Positions 53,441 through 63,957 of a DNA stretch of 64,000 nucleotides are shown here, one piece after another. Source of the stretch: Sclerodactyla briareus (taxonomy: Eukaryota > Echinodermata > Holothuroidea > Dendrochirotida > Sclerodactylidae); contig JAODTK010005844.1 of the NCBI GenBank assembly GCA_026419785.1, positions 1 to 64,000 on the forward strand, in the 5' to 3' direction. The notes below the pieces were generated by a model. That model had not been told where the DNA came from, did no database searches, and saw only the letters and a list, made by a program, of their open reading frames with translations. The translations under genes and the position numbers were made by a program. The stretch's first letter is position 1; each line of letters starts with the position of its first letter.

Positions 53441-56196
53441 GTAAATGGTTCTCAGTCTCAGTCAGAAAAAAATAAATGTCATACTTGCTTCGATTGCTTA
53501 TTTACATACTGCAGTAGCCTTATATTAAATATTTAGTATACCACTTGCCGAGGGGCTCTCGTTATTCATGATCGTCCCCTAAATTTAAATCCATGCAATA
53601 TCCAAATCTCATCTTGTAAATAGGATGATAATGTGTGAAAAATCATGAACACAGTTGGCATTGAGCAGTTCAAAAAGTGGGGGAGGGGGACTAGGTGGAC
53701 TGCATGACTCATCTGAGCGTGCGGAGCAGCAACATAGGTGGCAGCATAGCACACCAAGCAATTTGAGTTATACCTTCCCGATTGCCGATATGCACTGCGG
53801 GCTAATTATAAAACTAGATAGATGGTTTCAATGTTACGAAAGATAAATGTTTGAAAAGTTTCCACCTCTGCGGGTTTTGCAAATTTCTTCCAAGGGGCTT
53901 TTAATTAAAAAACAAGAGAAAGAAAGTCGGCATTCTGAATTCAGAACCACTGCTAGTTAAACAAACAGATGGGGGTACTAATGCAACCATTTAACTCCGT
54001 CATCATGTCAGGACTGTAGCCAATATCAGAACAATAAGTGTAATAATTTACACATACATTGTGAATGAGTTTTTTCCAGTTATCTCAAGAAGCGCCATAT
54101 TAGTTGCGTTGAGTGGAGAAACATTTGAGAGACATGGCCACCACTCAGATAACCGGAAATGCGTCTGTATGGAACGGCTCAAATTGTCTGTCATGCCAAG
54201 AAACTCTCTCTCATGCACAAAACTAACTGCACAGTTAATAGAAAACAACCAAATGAATCTCTTTGAAACGTTATCAGACAGATTGGACCTCTCACACATT
54301 TATATGTATGAAGTTTGAGGCTTAATAGTGGTCCAACCTGGATAGGCTACTATGTACCCTATTGTCATTATCAATACTTTTTATTTTGGACCTAAACAAG
54401 GTTATAGAATGACGAGGAAAATTATGAATGCCTGGAGTGTAAAAACTTGTAATCAAAGTATTGGTCACAACCCCACGGATGAGCCTGCTCTACGGTGTAC
54501 AGCCCAATGGACGTACCAGTTTCACCTGAACACTCCTACAATTGTGACTGAATTTTTACCTTCACTTAGTCATGAGGGCTATTTGGTGTATATTGGGAGG
54601 GGGGGGGGAGCGAGACATAAAAAGTTTACTATTAAAAATAGAGTTAAACGGGACTTTCGCGGCTGTCAGCACAATAGGCATTTGGGTGAAATTGCTTTTT
54701 TGGTCCCCAATTAGTCATTCTTTGGATGCGATGTCAATCAAACTTGGAAACAATGTCAATTGACCATTGAGGACATTCTTTGATCTCAAGAAGAGTCGAG
54801 GTTGAAGGTCATGAAGGGCGCAATAAAATAGGGATGGTGTGAAATGGTGCCAAATGTACAAAATGCATGATTTACTGAAATAAATTCATATTATTCCTTG
54901 GGTGGTGCCTGCTTTCAGGCTGTACACAGATATTTGAGGCCGAGGGCATATAGCGCCTTTCAGAAACATGGCTTGAGTCCCATTGCAGCTGAGTATGTAT
55001 CGCCATCAGAAAACAACTACTGAACGCACAGCCCGCAGAAAATATTGTCACTTCTTGCACTATCAGGAATTTGGCACCCATCATCAGATAAGAGTGAATG
55101 TGATCTGGTCGGCATGTGATCATCATTTTTTGCTCAATTTCCATTCTCAAACGGTTTTTGTATGTGACCTCGCATGCCCCGTGTATTCTGCATTCTGGAA
55201 CTAACAACTTATAACATCGCAAACAACACCTGTGAGTTCCCAACCATTTTCTCGGGTACAAAGCAATCACGCCACAGTTCCCCTAATGAAATGCAGGGAA
55301 CTTTGGTATTTTTTCAACCTTGTTCCGTGCCCCAAGACCAACCATTGGGTACAAGTTATCCAGGTTATGATCTAGAGCTGAAAGATAGGGCAGACAAATT
55401 TGACTGCAAATAGTCTACTTGTTAAAACATGTGGACACTCATCTACCCTATAGTGGTCAAGTCCTCTCAAGTCAAAATTCCCCCCAGTGGTGCGAATATT
55501 TGCGCCCAATAGCACTGCATGCACTCGAGTTAAAATTAGGAACACAAATTAGCCGGTAGCACGGGGGTGGCAAACTTTTTCCGTCCAATCTCCAAAAAGT
55601 GTTGAAAATGCATTGCACATCACAGACTAATAACACACTCATGTGCCATGTCATTGCATGCAGAAGCTCACTAAATTCTTACACTTTTTACTCTGCCACT
55701 CTTGAAACAGACCTCTATGCATATTCGGTCAATCATTTTGGCAATTGTCACTGTCATTATAACTGTCATGTCAGAACCTAACTATCACAAAACCTGGGAG
55801 CCTGCAATTTCATTCCCAAAAAGTAGGAACATTTTATATGATGCCCCCTCACATGTTCTTCTGTCTCTTCAGGATCAACGCCCATGCACAAACATGTTGG
55901 AGAATCCTTCCCCAAGCGCTACCAATTTCACCCATTTTAAAAGTAGCTGGTGCTGGGAGCTTGCAACAACGAAATATCACTGAGGGAATCAATGCCCTTT
56001 TAAATCATGACGCATAAGACGGAATGTCTCAGGCTTTTATGTTTTCTGCATCTATGACCGAGCACAGCATAATCCCTCCCTTCACTTTTAATAATTTATC
56101 AACAATTTTTTAACAGACTTTGTGGTTTCATCCCTCCCCCCTCAAACATTCTCTTAGCTCTTTCCTGAAGTTTTTGCATTTGCTTCTCTCTTTCAG
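53441..56196. other. Intron-like stretch, nothing recognised
   Basis: No exon or named repeat is seen. Several frames of 80-130 codons exist (for example 54,352-54,714 plus and 54,872-55,270 minus) but contain no motif, splice context or similarity that I can support. Confidence 0.4.
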
Positions 56197-56265
56197 ACCA
56201 TCCCCTGGTACAAACATCATCCTCTTCTTCATCCTCTTCATCATCATCATCATCATCCTCCTCAG
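56197..56265 (+). CDS. Candidate 69-bp exon overlapping a TCC/TCA microsatellite
   Basis: The acceptor TTGCTTCTCTCTTTCAG ends at 56,196 and the donor CAG|GTACAG follows at 56,266. All three phases are open. One gives HPLVQT followed by a run of serines, another PSPGTNIILFFILF and isoleucines. A serine-rich linker of the surrounding 5-phosphatase gene would be compatible with its position. The microsatellite itself could have created the splice-like context. Confidence 0.2.
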
Positions 56266-56409
56266 GTACAGGCCTTTCTTTCACATTCTCTCATTATTGT
56301 TGAGTCGTTGCCTCGAGCAGGGGATTTCAATCTATGGGAGGCCTTGCAATAGTGCAGACCTGTATACTGTACTGATTCCTAGCTGTGAATCCTTCACAGG
56401 GTACCAAAT

Positions 56410-57405
56410 GAGGTCAACCTCTTCGGTGGTACCTCAGAGGTACGGATAATCAATGAAGTCATGCCTCTTTGGTGGCTACCTCAGAGGTGCGGGTAATAAA
56501 TGAGGTCATGCCTCTTTGTGGTACCTCAGAGGTTGCAGGTGATCAATGCAGTCATGCCTCTTGGTGGTACCTCAGAGGTGCAGGTGATCAATGCAGTCAT
56601 GCCTCTTTGTGGTACCTCAGAGGTGCAGGTAATCAATGAGGTCATGCCTCTTTGGTGGTACCTCAGAGGTTGCAGGTGATCAATGTGGTCATGCCTCTTT
56701 GGTGGTACCTCAGAGGTGTGGGTAATCATTGAAGTCATGCCTCTTTGTGTACCTCATACGTGCGGGTACAATGAGGATGGTCCATGCCCTTCTTGGAGTA
56801 CCTCAGAGTACAGGAATCAAATGCAGTCATGCCTCTTTGGTGGTACCTCAAGTGCATATAATCTGAGGTCTGCCTCTGGTGGTACTCAGAGGTGTGGATA
56901 ATCATGAGTCATCCTCTTTGGTGTACCTCAGAGGTGCAGGTATTCAATGGGTTCATGCCTCTTTGTGGTACCTCAATGTGCAGGGAACAATGAGGCTCAT
57001 TGCCTCTTTAGGTTGGTACCCCAGAGGTGCAGGTAATCAATGAGGTCATGCCTTCCTTGGTTGTACCATCAGAGGTGGGCAGGTGACAATGCAGTCATGT
57101 CTCTTTAGTGGTACCTCAGAAGGTCATAATATCAATGAGGTCATGCTTCTGGTTGTACCCAGAGGTGCCCAGGTATCAATGAGGTCATGCCTCTTCGTGG
57201 TACCTCAGAGGTGCAGGTGATCAGTTGGATGTCAGGCCTCTTTGGTGGTACCTCAGAGGTGCAGGTAATTATTGGAGGTCATGCCTCCTTCGGTGGTACC
57301 TCAGAGGTGCAGGTAATCAATGAGGTCATGCACTCTTCGGTGGGTACCAGTCAGAGTGCAGGTGATCATGAGGCAATGCCTCTTTGTGGTACCTCAGAGT
57401 TATAC
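56410..57405 (+). repeat. Satellite array, ~46-bp unit, about 21 copies
   Basis: The consensus is GGTGGTACCTCAGAGGTGCA + GGTAATCAATGAGGTCATGC + CTCTTT. Units start at about 56,428, 56,474, 56,519, 56,565, 56,611, 56,656 and so on, with more indels after 56,750. Each unit holds CCTCAGAGG, a small inverted repeat, and GAGGTCATG with an AGGTCA half-site. Frames across it are repeats of the unit and not genes. Confidence 0.9.
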
Positions 57406-57599
57406 CATATTTCTGCCCCCTCTGCCCCTTTGAGTGCCCAGCCATAGATACAACAAGTACCATTTTCAAAGTCTTCATGCTCCTCAATTTAATAACGCTA
57501 CCATTGACCGAGTGAAAAGAAACAAACAACAGCTTTAATTGTGGTTCTCCGGTACTGTGCCAGCAGTACTTTGTGGTTTCAGGGTGGTTATTAGGCATG

Positions 57600-58115
57600 G
57601 GGTTATTATATAACTGGAGAGGCAGTGGCAGCCCCCCGAAATCGTGTAAAGAAGAGGAAAAATGTCCCTGTACCAGGGATTATTTTTGGGACTGGATGAA
57701 GCCTTAACACATTGGTATGTGGGATTTTCCCTCATGAGTAACAATGAATCTCTATTGTTTTGGGGTCAGGTCAAAGGTCATCTGAGGTCATTAGAGGTTG
57801 AGTCTTGAAAAATTGTGAAGGATAATCCGAGGATGATGCTCGTTCCAAGCAAGCCTGACATTTGATGTGTACTTTTTTATGGGTAGTACAAGCACCCTAT
57901 TATTTTGGTGCAGACAGGGCCACTGTCGAGTGACCTCATGACCCCATAGACCCACGGTGTCTACGTACCTCAGGCTCACATGACACAGGGCTACTTACTG
58001 ACACTTGCATAGTGGATGTACCTCATACTTGTGTGTGTCCCCATGATACATGATCCCTACCAACATATCCTTATTACTTGGTCAGGTGCAAAGGTAATCT
58101 GAGGTCAGCAGCCCT
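57600..58115 (+). repeat. Two diverged units of the AGGTCA-rich ~270-bp family
   Basis: TATTGTTTTGGGGTCAGGTC is followed by AAAGGTCATCTGAGGTCATT, so AGGTCA-A-AGGTCA (57,768-57,780) and a third AGGTCA at 57,785-57,790 form 1-bp and 4-bp spaced direct repeats. A second unit near 58,010-58,110 has ACTTGTGTGTGTCCCCATGA and GGTAATCTGAGGTCAGC. Same family as at 46.9, 48.2 and 52.3 kb. Confidence 0.65.
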
Positions 58116-58985
58116 TCTGGCTTTCTGGTTCTTCTAGGCTATGTAGGGCAACTGATGCAAAAAGCCAGTGGTACATGCTTCGCACATGGCCTCACGTGTT
58201 TGCATGGTTATTGTTATCTCCATAGTCTACATCGCAGGGGCAATGCAGTATAAGGCACATTGTCATTGGATTGCCCGCTAGGTCTCTCAGGGGGGAGGGT
58301 TTGATAGGGTACATTCATGATGTGTCAGCACAATTTGTTACCCACCTTCCCTTGTGGGTTATCATATTCATCTGCCTTGGGATTGGCACAGATTTCTGGT
58401 TACATTGTTACAACGTTGTTAAAATTGTGTTTTTTCACAATGACTTTGTGTTACATGTGACCCTGCAGTTTCCTGCTGTGGCATCACAGAAGTGTTTGGT
58501 AATAGCATCTGTACCAAGAATTTTGATTTGAGGGTTCGGATTCCATAATGTACCTTAAAATAGAAAAGGTGCTGAAGTCTAGTCCATATTAACATGAACC
58601 ACTTCCTTTTGTTGCTGCTGTCACACATGCAAGAAATCGCAATCAATCTGATAGAAGGGCACTGCTTGAATGCAAACACATAGAGGTAATGCCTTTTTTA
58701 GAACTTGATGCACCGTACTTATGAAATGATATACATTCACATTTACCAGCCGAATGAATCAGAGCAGGAGGGCTCTTCAACGCCATATGGAGCCACATCC
58801 CATTCAATTACTCAGGGTAGAAAAATCAGCTGTCGCTCGTCACGTTACTGAATTTTGACCAAGACCTTTGGGACCCTTTTACCAGATTTCGACTGTGCTT
58901 TTAATAGGAATAAAAACACAGAAATTTGTTGGAACAATGCAATGTCTTCTTTTATTAGGACCACAATCTTCTTATAAGAATGATT
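58116..58985. other. Intron-like stretch, nothing recognised
   Basis: No exon or repeat is recognised. The minus-strand frame 58,419-58,679 has no supporting feature. Confidence 0.4.
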
Positions 58986-58989
58986 GTGG

Positions 58990-59435
58990 GTTTAGTGTTC
59001 CTGTATGTAACAGATATTACAGTATGGTGTGCCTGTATGTAACAGGATATTACAGTATGGTGTGCCCTTTATGTCAACAGATAATTGCGTATGGGTGTTT
59101 CCCTGTATGTAAATAGGATAGTACTGTATGGTGGGCCTGTATGTAAACAGATATTACGATGGTGTGCCCTGTATGTACACGATATTACAGTTGTGTTTTA
59201 CATTATGGTGTGCCCTGTCATTTAACAGATATTACGTATGGTGTTCCCTATAGTGTAACATATTACAGTATGGATGGTGTCCCTGTATGTAAACAGATAT
59301 TACGGTATGGTGTTCCCTGTATTTTAAACAGTTATTACAGTATGGTGTTCCCTATATGTAAACAGATTATTACAGTATGGTGTTCCCTGTATGTAAACAG
59401 ATATTACGGTATGGTGTTCCCTGTCGTAAACAAAG
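58990..59435 (+). repeat. Satellite array, ~34-bp unit, about 12 copies
   Basis: The unit TGTATGTAAACAGATATTAC + AGTATGGTGTTCCC (34 bp) repeats from about 59,000 to 59,430 with small indels. Early units have GTGCCC in place of GTTCCC. The array ends about 30 bp before the splice acceptor of the exon at 59,467. Confidence 0.9.
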
Positions 59436-59466
59436 TTTTTCATCACTTCATCTCTTTTCTCTGTAG

Positions 59467-59604
59467 AAGATGAAGGTTGCAGAGAAGCAGCGATGCCTAA
59501 AGTTTAGGATAACTTCTTCAAGTTTGAAAATGGTATCAAGCCGCCGCCACCTCGTCCTAGCAACCCCCCCTTCTCCTCGTCCTCCAATTTCTTATGTCTT
59601 GAAA
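59467..59604 (+). CDS. OCRL/INPP5B: OCRL/INPP5B-type 5-phosphatase: second candidate linker exon
   Basis: It has a strong acceptor (CATCTCTTTTCTCTGTAG, ends 59,466) and donor-like AAA|GTAAAT at 59,605, with 138 bp between. One phase is open throughout. Another, after an early stop, reads DNFFKFENGIKPPPPRPSN followed by PPFSSSSNF. A 'DNF' close to a poly-proline stretch recalls the OCRL linker, where FEDNF is followed by a PPPPPF stretch about 30 residues later. The position between the PH exon at 36.0 kb and the catalytic exon at 63.2 kb fits. Which phase is used is unclear because of likely indels. Confidence 0.35.
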
Positions 59605-60320
59605 GTAAATTAAAAGTATTACCTCACAGTTTTTACCTGCGAGCCACTGTGAATGCCGTCATTCAAGTTGGAAAGTGATCAGCTATCCTATTATTTTATT
59701 GTGCTTCACTTCACAACTATGTACTGTCTGAAAGTGAAAGAAGCCAGGACCAACGTTTGTTTTGCTTGCCATTGTTTTTGTTGCTGAAATCAGAGCAGAT
59801 TGCTCCATAGTTGTTTGCTCAACAGTTTGTATTGATTCCTGCATGATTCGTCATACTTCTCCCGGAAGTTACCTCTTAACCTTTCATGTTGCCTTTTTTT
59901 TTCACATTGTCTCTTCCAATTCCAGCCGCTGCCTACTTGTTAGATTAAGTTACTTCCGAAGTTTTTTGTTCTCTTATCTATCTCATTTATTCAACGCACC
60001 CCACATGGACTATCGACTTAGGGCAGGGCGGGACAGGGAGGAAGGGGTAGAGGGTAGGGGCCTTCGGGAAGGAACCGAAAAGACAAATCCCCTCCGTTAC
60101 CGCAAAGGTGTTAGGCTAGCTGCAGTACGCAAACACACAGCGAGGCAAGAAGTTAGGCTAACAGGATGGCGGTAAGAGAGAATAAAACCTTTACAAACTC
60201 AGCAGGTGGAGAGATACTTGAACGAAAATGACAAAAACGCTGACAACTTCCAGCGAATGTAAGTAAAGATGTAGAAAGCCAGAAAAACGCTACTAGGAAC
60301 AATGTTTGGATGAATACTTT
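59605..60320. other. Intron-like stretch, nothing recognised
   Basis: A plus-strand frame of 137 codons (59,762-60,175) changes composition midway, from hydrophobic to Arg/Glu-rich, without motif or splice sites. I do not call it a gene. The GC-rich segment 60,005-60,180 may already belong to the DIRS-derived fragment next to it. Confidence 0.35.
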
Positions 60321-60329
60321 AGAGCCAAA

Positions 60330-60560
60330 AACTTGACGAACTAGACAACTTTCCTGGCAAAAAAGAGAAGGCCGATGGGGTGGCCAACCCGGATTTGTGT
60401 AATTTGCCAGAAGCTTGACGTGGCCATGGGGCTGGGTGCATAGTCATGTGGGTGTAAGTATTCATAAATTCACACGATTCCCCAAACCTGTTCTTTTTTG
60501 GTGAACATTTTTCAGCCAAGAGATGATGCAATTCCATCGAAAATTTAGTTCACACATGAT
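60330..60560 (+). mobile_element. DIRS terminal-repeat fragment (third copy)
   Basis: GAGAAGGCCGATGGGGTGGCC at about 60,366, written GAGAAGGCCGATGGGG then TGGCCAACCC, followed by TTGCCAGAAG, GGCTGGGTGCATAGTCATGT, GTAAGTATTC and TTCACACGATTCCCC, follows the order of the DIRS right end in copy B (18,405-18,530). There are many differences. No recombinase sequence is readable upstream, so it is a solo or truncated end. Confidence 0.5.
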
Positions 60561-62063
60561 TTGCTCCGAATCAAATGCTCTATTGTACTGAATAGTATCC
60601 TTACTTTTTTACCCATGCAATCAAATCACCTGAGTATCTGCAGGTTTAGCACCTAGGTGTTTCTTCTGTTTCAAGCTAAAAAATATCTGATAGGGTTGAT
60701 TACTGTCAATAGTAGAACGTTTTGCTTTGCTACCCATACAATCTATCATATTACTGATTAAGCTCCTTGGTTATCAGAACTTTTTGTGAGTCAAACGTTG
60801 ATTGCTTAGGATGTTTTCATCAAATGTCCGAATTTAGACTGGTATCTCTGTGGGGAGGGCAAATGGTATACAGCTTGCTTGGTCTTTAACTACTGTGTCC
60901 TGTGTCAAGCCCCTACCCTGCAGTACCAATATGGCTGAGTTTATTGTATTTTGAAGTTGTGGTTTTCTAATAGTGAAAAATGGGTCTGTTATGAAGGACA
61001 CTTCAGATGCCAGAAATGTAAGTAAAAAGCACCATGACATACAATACATTACACAGCACTGAAAATTACTACTTGGGGCGGAATTCTCTGAGATGGTAGT
61101 AAAATTGGCTCAGTGCTTTCCCTCGAATCGTTTAAATTCAAACACTTGATGAACATGTGTGCCGAGGATTACCAAAAGCAAATGATCTTGGTTCTGATGC
61201 AATCTTAAAGGAAATTGCAACCGAATTAATACTCTTCCTGGTGTTCTCAAGGTTGTAGAGAATAAAAAATCATTAAAATCATCACTTTGTTTCCAGGTTC
61301 ATAGCAATGTTCGGTTGGGAGATATGGCTTCCTCAATTTAATATAATCGCTGATTTGGGCAAATGCCCCAAAAAAAAAACCCCTTTTTATGATGTCCATA
61401 TCTCCATTATAAGGAAAAGACCTATGTCCGAACATTTTCTTTGAAATTGGTAAATATGACTCACAATGTTTGCCATTTGGCAATTGCCACTTATTAGTGA
61501 TAAATGGATCATCTTTAAAAATATTTAACTCATAACCAAACCTGCTCATGAACAAAAAACAAATTTTTGGTTTGGGCATTATTTCAATGCAACAATCATA
61601 TACATTTGAATTTTTTGACTGGAATTGTCCTTTTAACCCTTATTCATGCCTGAATTAAATTGGAGGCGGCTTGATCTTCATTGCCATTTTGTTCTGCAGT
61701 AGTGGCCATGGATAGTGACTGTATGAAATGCAACACTGCCTGCCTTGACGGTATGGAATGGCAAATAAAAGGCCCCGATTGGCTGAGATATGCAAGTTTG
61801 GAACCTTGTTGTTAGAGCACCCTCTCTATGCAACATACGTCGACTTTCAGCTGGAAATGGTTAAGTGGGGACTTTGGTATTACCTTAATTTTCCCTCGGA
61901 GTCAGGCAATGTTTCACACACCTCAACGAATCCCATTCACTATGCGCTGGTTCTTCATGGTGTAAACGGTCAAAGACATTTCAGTTCCCTGATCAGAGGT
62001 GCTGTTTTGAAGCATATCATCAGAGGATCATCTAACTCTGATACTGTTTTACACTTCTTGTAG
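60561..62063. other. Intron-like stretch, nothing recognised
   Basis: The plus-strand frame 61,758-62,063 is open for 101 codons but ends exactly at the splice acceptor of the next exon and has no motif. I read it as intron. Confidence 0.4.
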
Positions 62064-62184
62064 GCTGTTGTTAATGATGATATCCTCCAGAGGTCTCACC
62101 TTCAAGGTTCTGTTCGCTCCAGCTGGGTTGAGAGAAGAAGTTCTCAAGGAGGCAGATGATTAACACCTATGAAGAACCATTTAG
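62064..62184 (+). CDS. OCRL/INPP5B: OCRL/INPP5B-type 5-phosphatase: pre-catalytic helix exon
   Basis: The acceptor TACTGTTTTACACTTCTTGTAG ends at 62,063 and the donor TTTAG|GTCAGT begins at 62,185. One phase reads LTFKVLFAPAGLREEVLKEA then DD; after a one-base shift INTYEEPFR closes the exon. In OCRL/INPP5B the residues just before the catalytic core have the form LF.P...REGLI..ILA..E..Y..IQ.FR, ending exactly where the next exon starts. The match of 'LFAPA.GLREEVLKEA...YEEPFR' and its position 1.06 kb upstream of the catalytic exon support the call. One frameshift, and a one-base phase mismatch to the next exon, are probably read errors. Confidence 0.5.
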
Positions 62185-63243
62185 GTCAGTTTTCTCCCAC
62201 CCCCCTTTCCCCACCCACTCATCACCAAACTGTGGGTGTGTCTTTTTTCATGTTTTTCAAGTAACATTTCATTTTGCTCATGAGATGTTGACCTATCACG
62301 GATATGAAAACCTTTGTTTTATCTGTCAATATACGAAAAACAACAAAATTTATTCTCTTTGTGGGATTATTCGTAAGTTGTTTGTGCAGCTAAACTTGTG
62401 TCAAACGTAATGTTGTTATATACATGGAGAATTTGGTATGTACGTCGCGATGCTAAGCACATTCCACTCCCTCCCAATCAAAGATTTTGTACTTATTCCA
62501 AAATTCATTTGCATATTGTAAAACTCTAGTCTGTTAACTACACATTCAGTCGAAACATTTCATGTTTTCTTGCCACAATGTGTGAGAAAGGGACATCATT
62601 TGTGGCAATCCATATGACGGAGATCTCGCCATAACGTCAACATTCTGCATGCGTTTGTAGCAATCAATGGACAGAAAAAAGTTTGTACGGTAGGAGTGAA
62701 TATACACACAACCCTATTGATGACTCCAATAACGAATGATCCATTGGGTCCATGTTAACAATGATGGTGTAGTCATCCGTACATTCCTTTTCACCGTGTT
62801 GTGGGCTTCTGTGATGACTAATTGCTTATTTTGCTAATGATTGATTGCATCGACTTTATACCCAAATTATCAGCGTTTCGTATTTGCACAAACATTTTTT
62901 CTAGACACATTGTTTCAACATTTGATGAAATCATAGTAAGCTGCTCAATATTGTTCATTTTCACTGTGATGGTGAGTGAAGCTTGTGTGAACTATCCTTC
63001 TATTAAGTTGTGGCTATTTTTGATGATCTATGGATGGAACAATTTGATAGCTGCGTGACCCCGCGTAGTGAGGTACACGTGAATTAGTTGTTTTACCCCA
63101 TACTATAAAAAATTTAAACAGGAGCGTTCGCCTGATTATAGTAGCTTTATTCTGATTCCATCTCACGTATAACACTTACTGAGTTGTCTGGGCAAATTGA
63201 GGAAGGGCATTGTGATAATATACTTGAAATATCCACCCTGCAG

Positions 63244-63462
63244 TTTAGTTGTGGAACCTGGAATGTGGGAATGGACAGATCCCGGCAAGGTCCATTGAGG
63301 AAGTGGCTGAGCTTGGACTCCACCGCTCCAGACATCTTATCCATAGGCCTTCCAGATCCTGGACCTGATTAAGGAGGAAGCCATCCTCTTCCAAGACTCG
63401 CCCAGAGAGAAAGGGAGGGAATGTTGTCGAAATTCCTCCATCCTGACTGGCAAATATTGTTG
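63244..63462 (+). CDS. OCRL/INPP5B: OCRL/INPP5B-type 5-phosphatase: first catalytic-domain exon
   Basis: A 219-bp exon with acceptor CCACCCTGCAG (ends 63,243) and donor GTGAGTGC at 63,463. It encodes FSCGTWNV at its start, the family's F(F/V)GT(W/Y)NVNG motif with the metal-binding Asn. Then come PLRKWLSLDSTAPDILSIG, after a frame shift FQILDLIKEEAILFQDSPRE, and after another shift KFLHPDWQILL. INPP5B has the same order: GTYNVNG, LRLWL, APDVYCVGFQELDL, KEAFFFHDTPKE and LHPD. The product would dephosphorylate PI(4,5)P2 and related lipids at position 5. At least three indels disturb the frame, and the metal-binding Glu of FQE reads as Ile. A pseudogene is possible, but intact splice sites and matching upstream exons favour a real gene with sequence errors. 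Confidence 0.75.
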
Positions 63463-63479
63463 GTGAGTGCAATACGTAG

Positions 63480-63778
63480 GAACATTCATGCCCACTCACT
63501 TCATCATCACATTCACTTACTCCCCCACTTCTTTCATTCACCTAGACACCCATCACGCTATCATTCGCAAATCTTCCCTTATTCATCATTCGATACTTAA
63601 CGTCTGCTATCCCCCTCATTAGGGAGCCACTTACTTCTCCACTCACCACTCCCCCTTCCCGTTCAACTCACTCACTCACTCACTTCCCCATCACTCCATC
63701 CCACTCACTCCTGCACCAACTTACCCACTCCACATCATAGTCACTTCCCCCATTATATGCATCCACTTCCCACTTCTC
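63480..63778 (+). repeat. Degenerate CACT/TCAC-rich low-complexity sequence
   Basis: C/T/A-only sequence dominated by CACTCAC, TTCCC and TCATC words, starting just after the splice donor of the catalytic exon. It resembles the pyrimidine-rich segment at 5.6-6.3 kb. There is no coding content. Confidence 0.75.
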
Positions 63779-63802
63779 GGGGGGGGGGGGGGGGGGGGGG
63801 GT

Positions 63803-63889
<87 letters not shown>

Positions 63890-63913
63890 GGGGGGGGGGG
63901 GGGGGGGGGGGGT

Positions 63914-63948
<35 letters not shown>

Positions 63949-63957
63949 GGGGGGGGT

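Noticed and set aside
56099..56284. Minus-strand acidic frame with Asp/Glu runs
   Set aside because: It comes from the TCA/TCC microsatellite read on the minus strand, with no splice or family support.
59762..60175. 137-codon plus-strand frame
   Set aside because: It changes composition abruptly and lies beside a DIRS fragment, with no recognisable domain.
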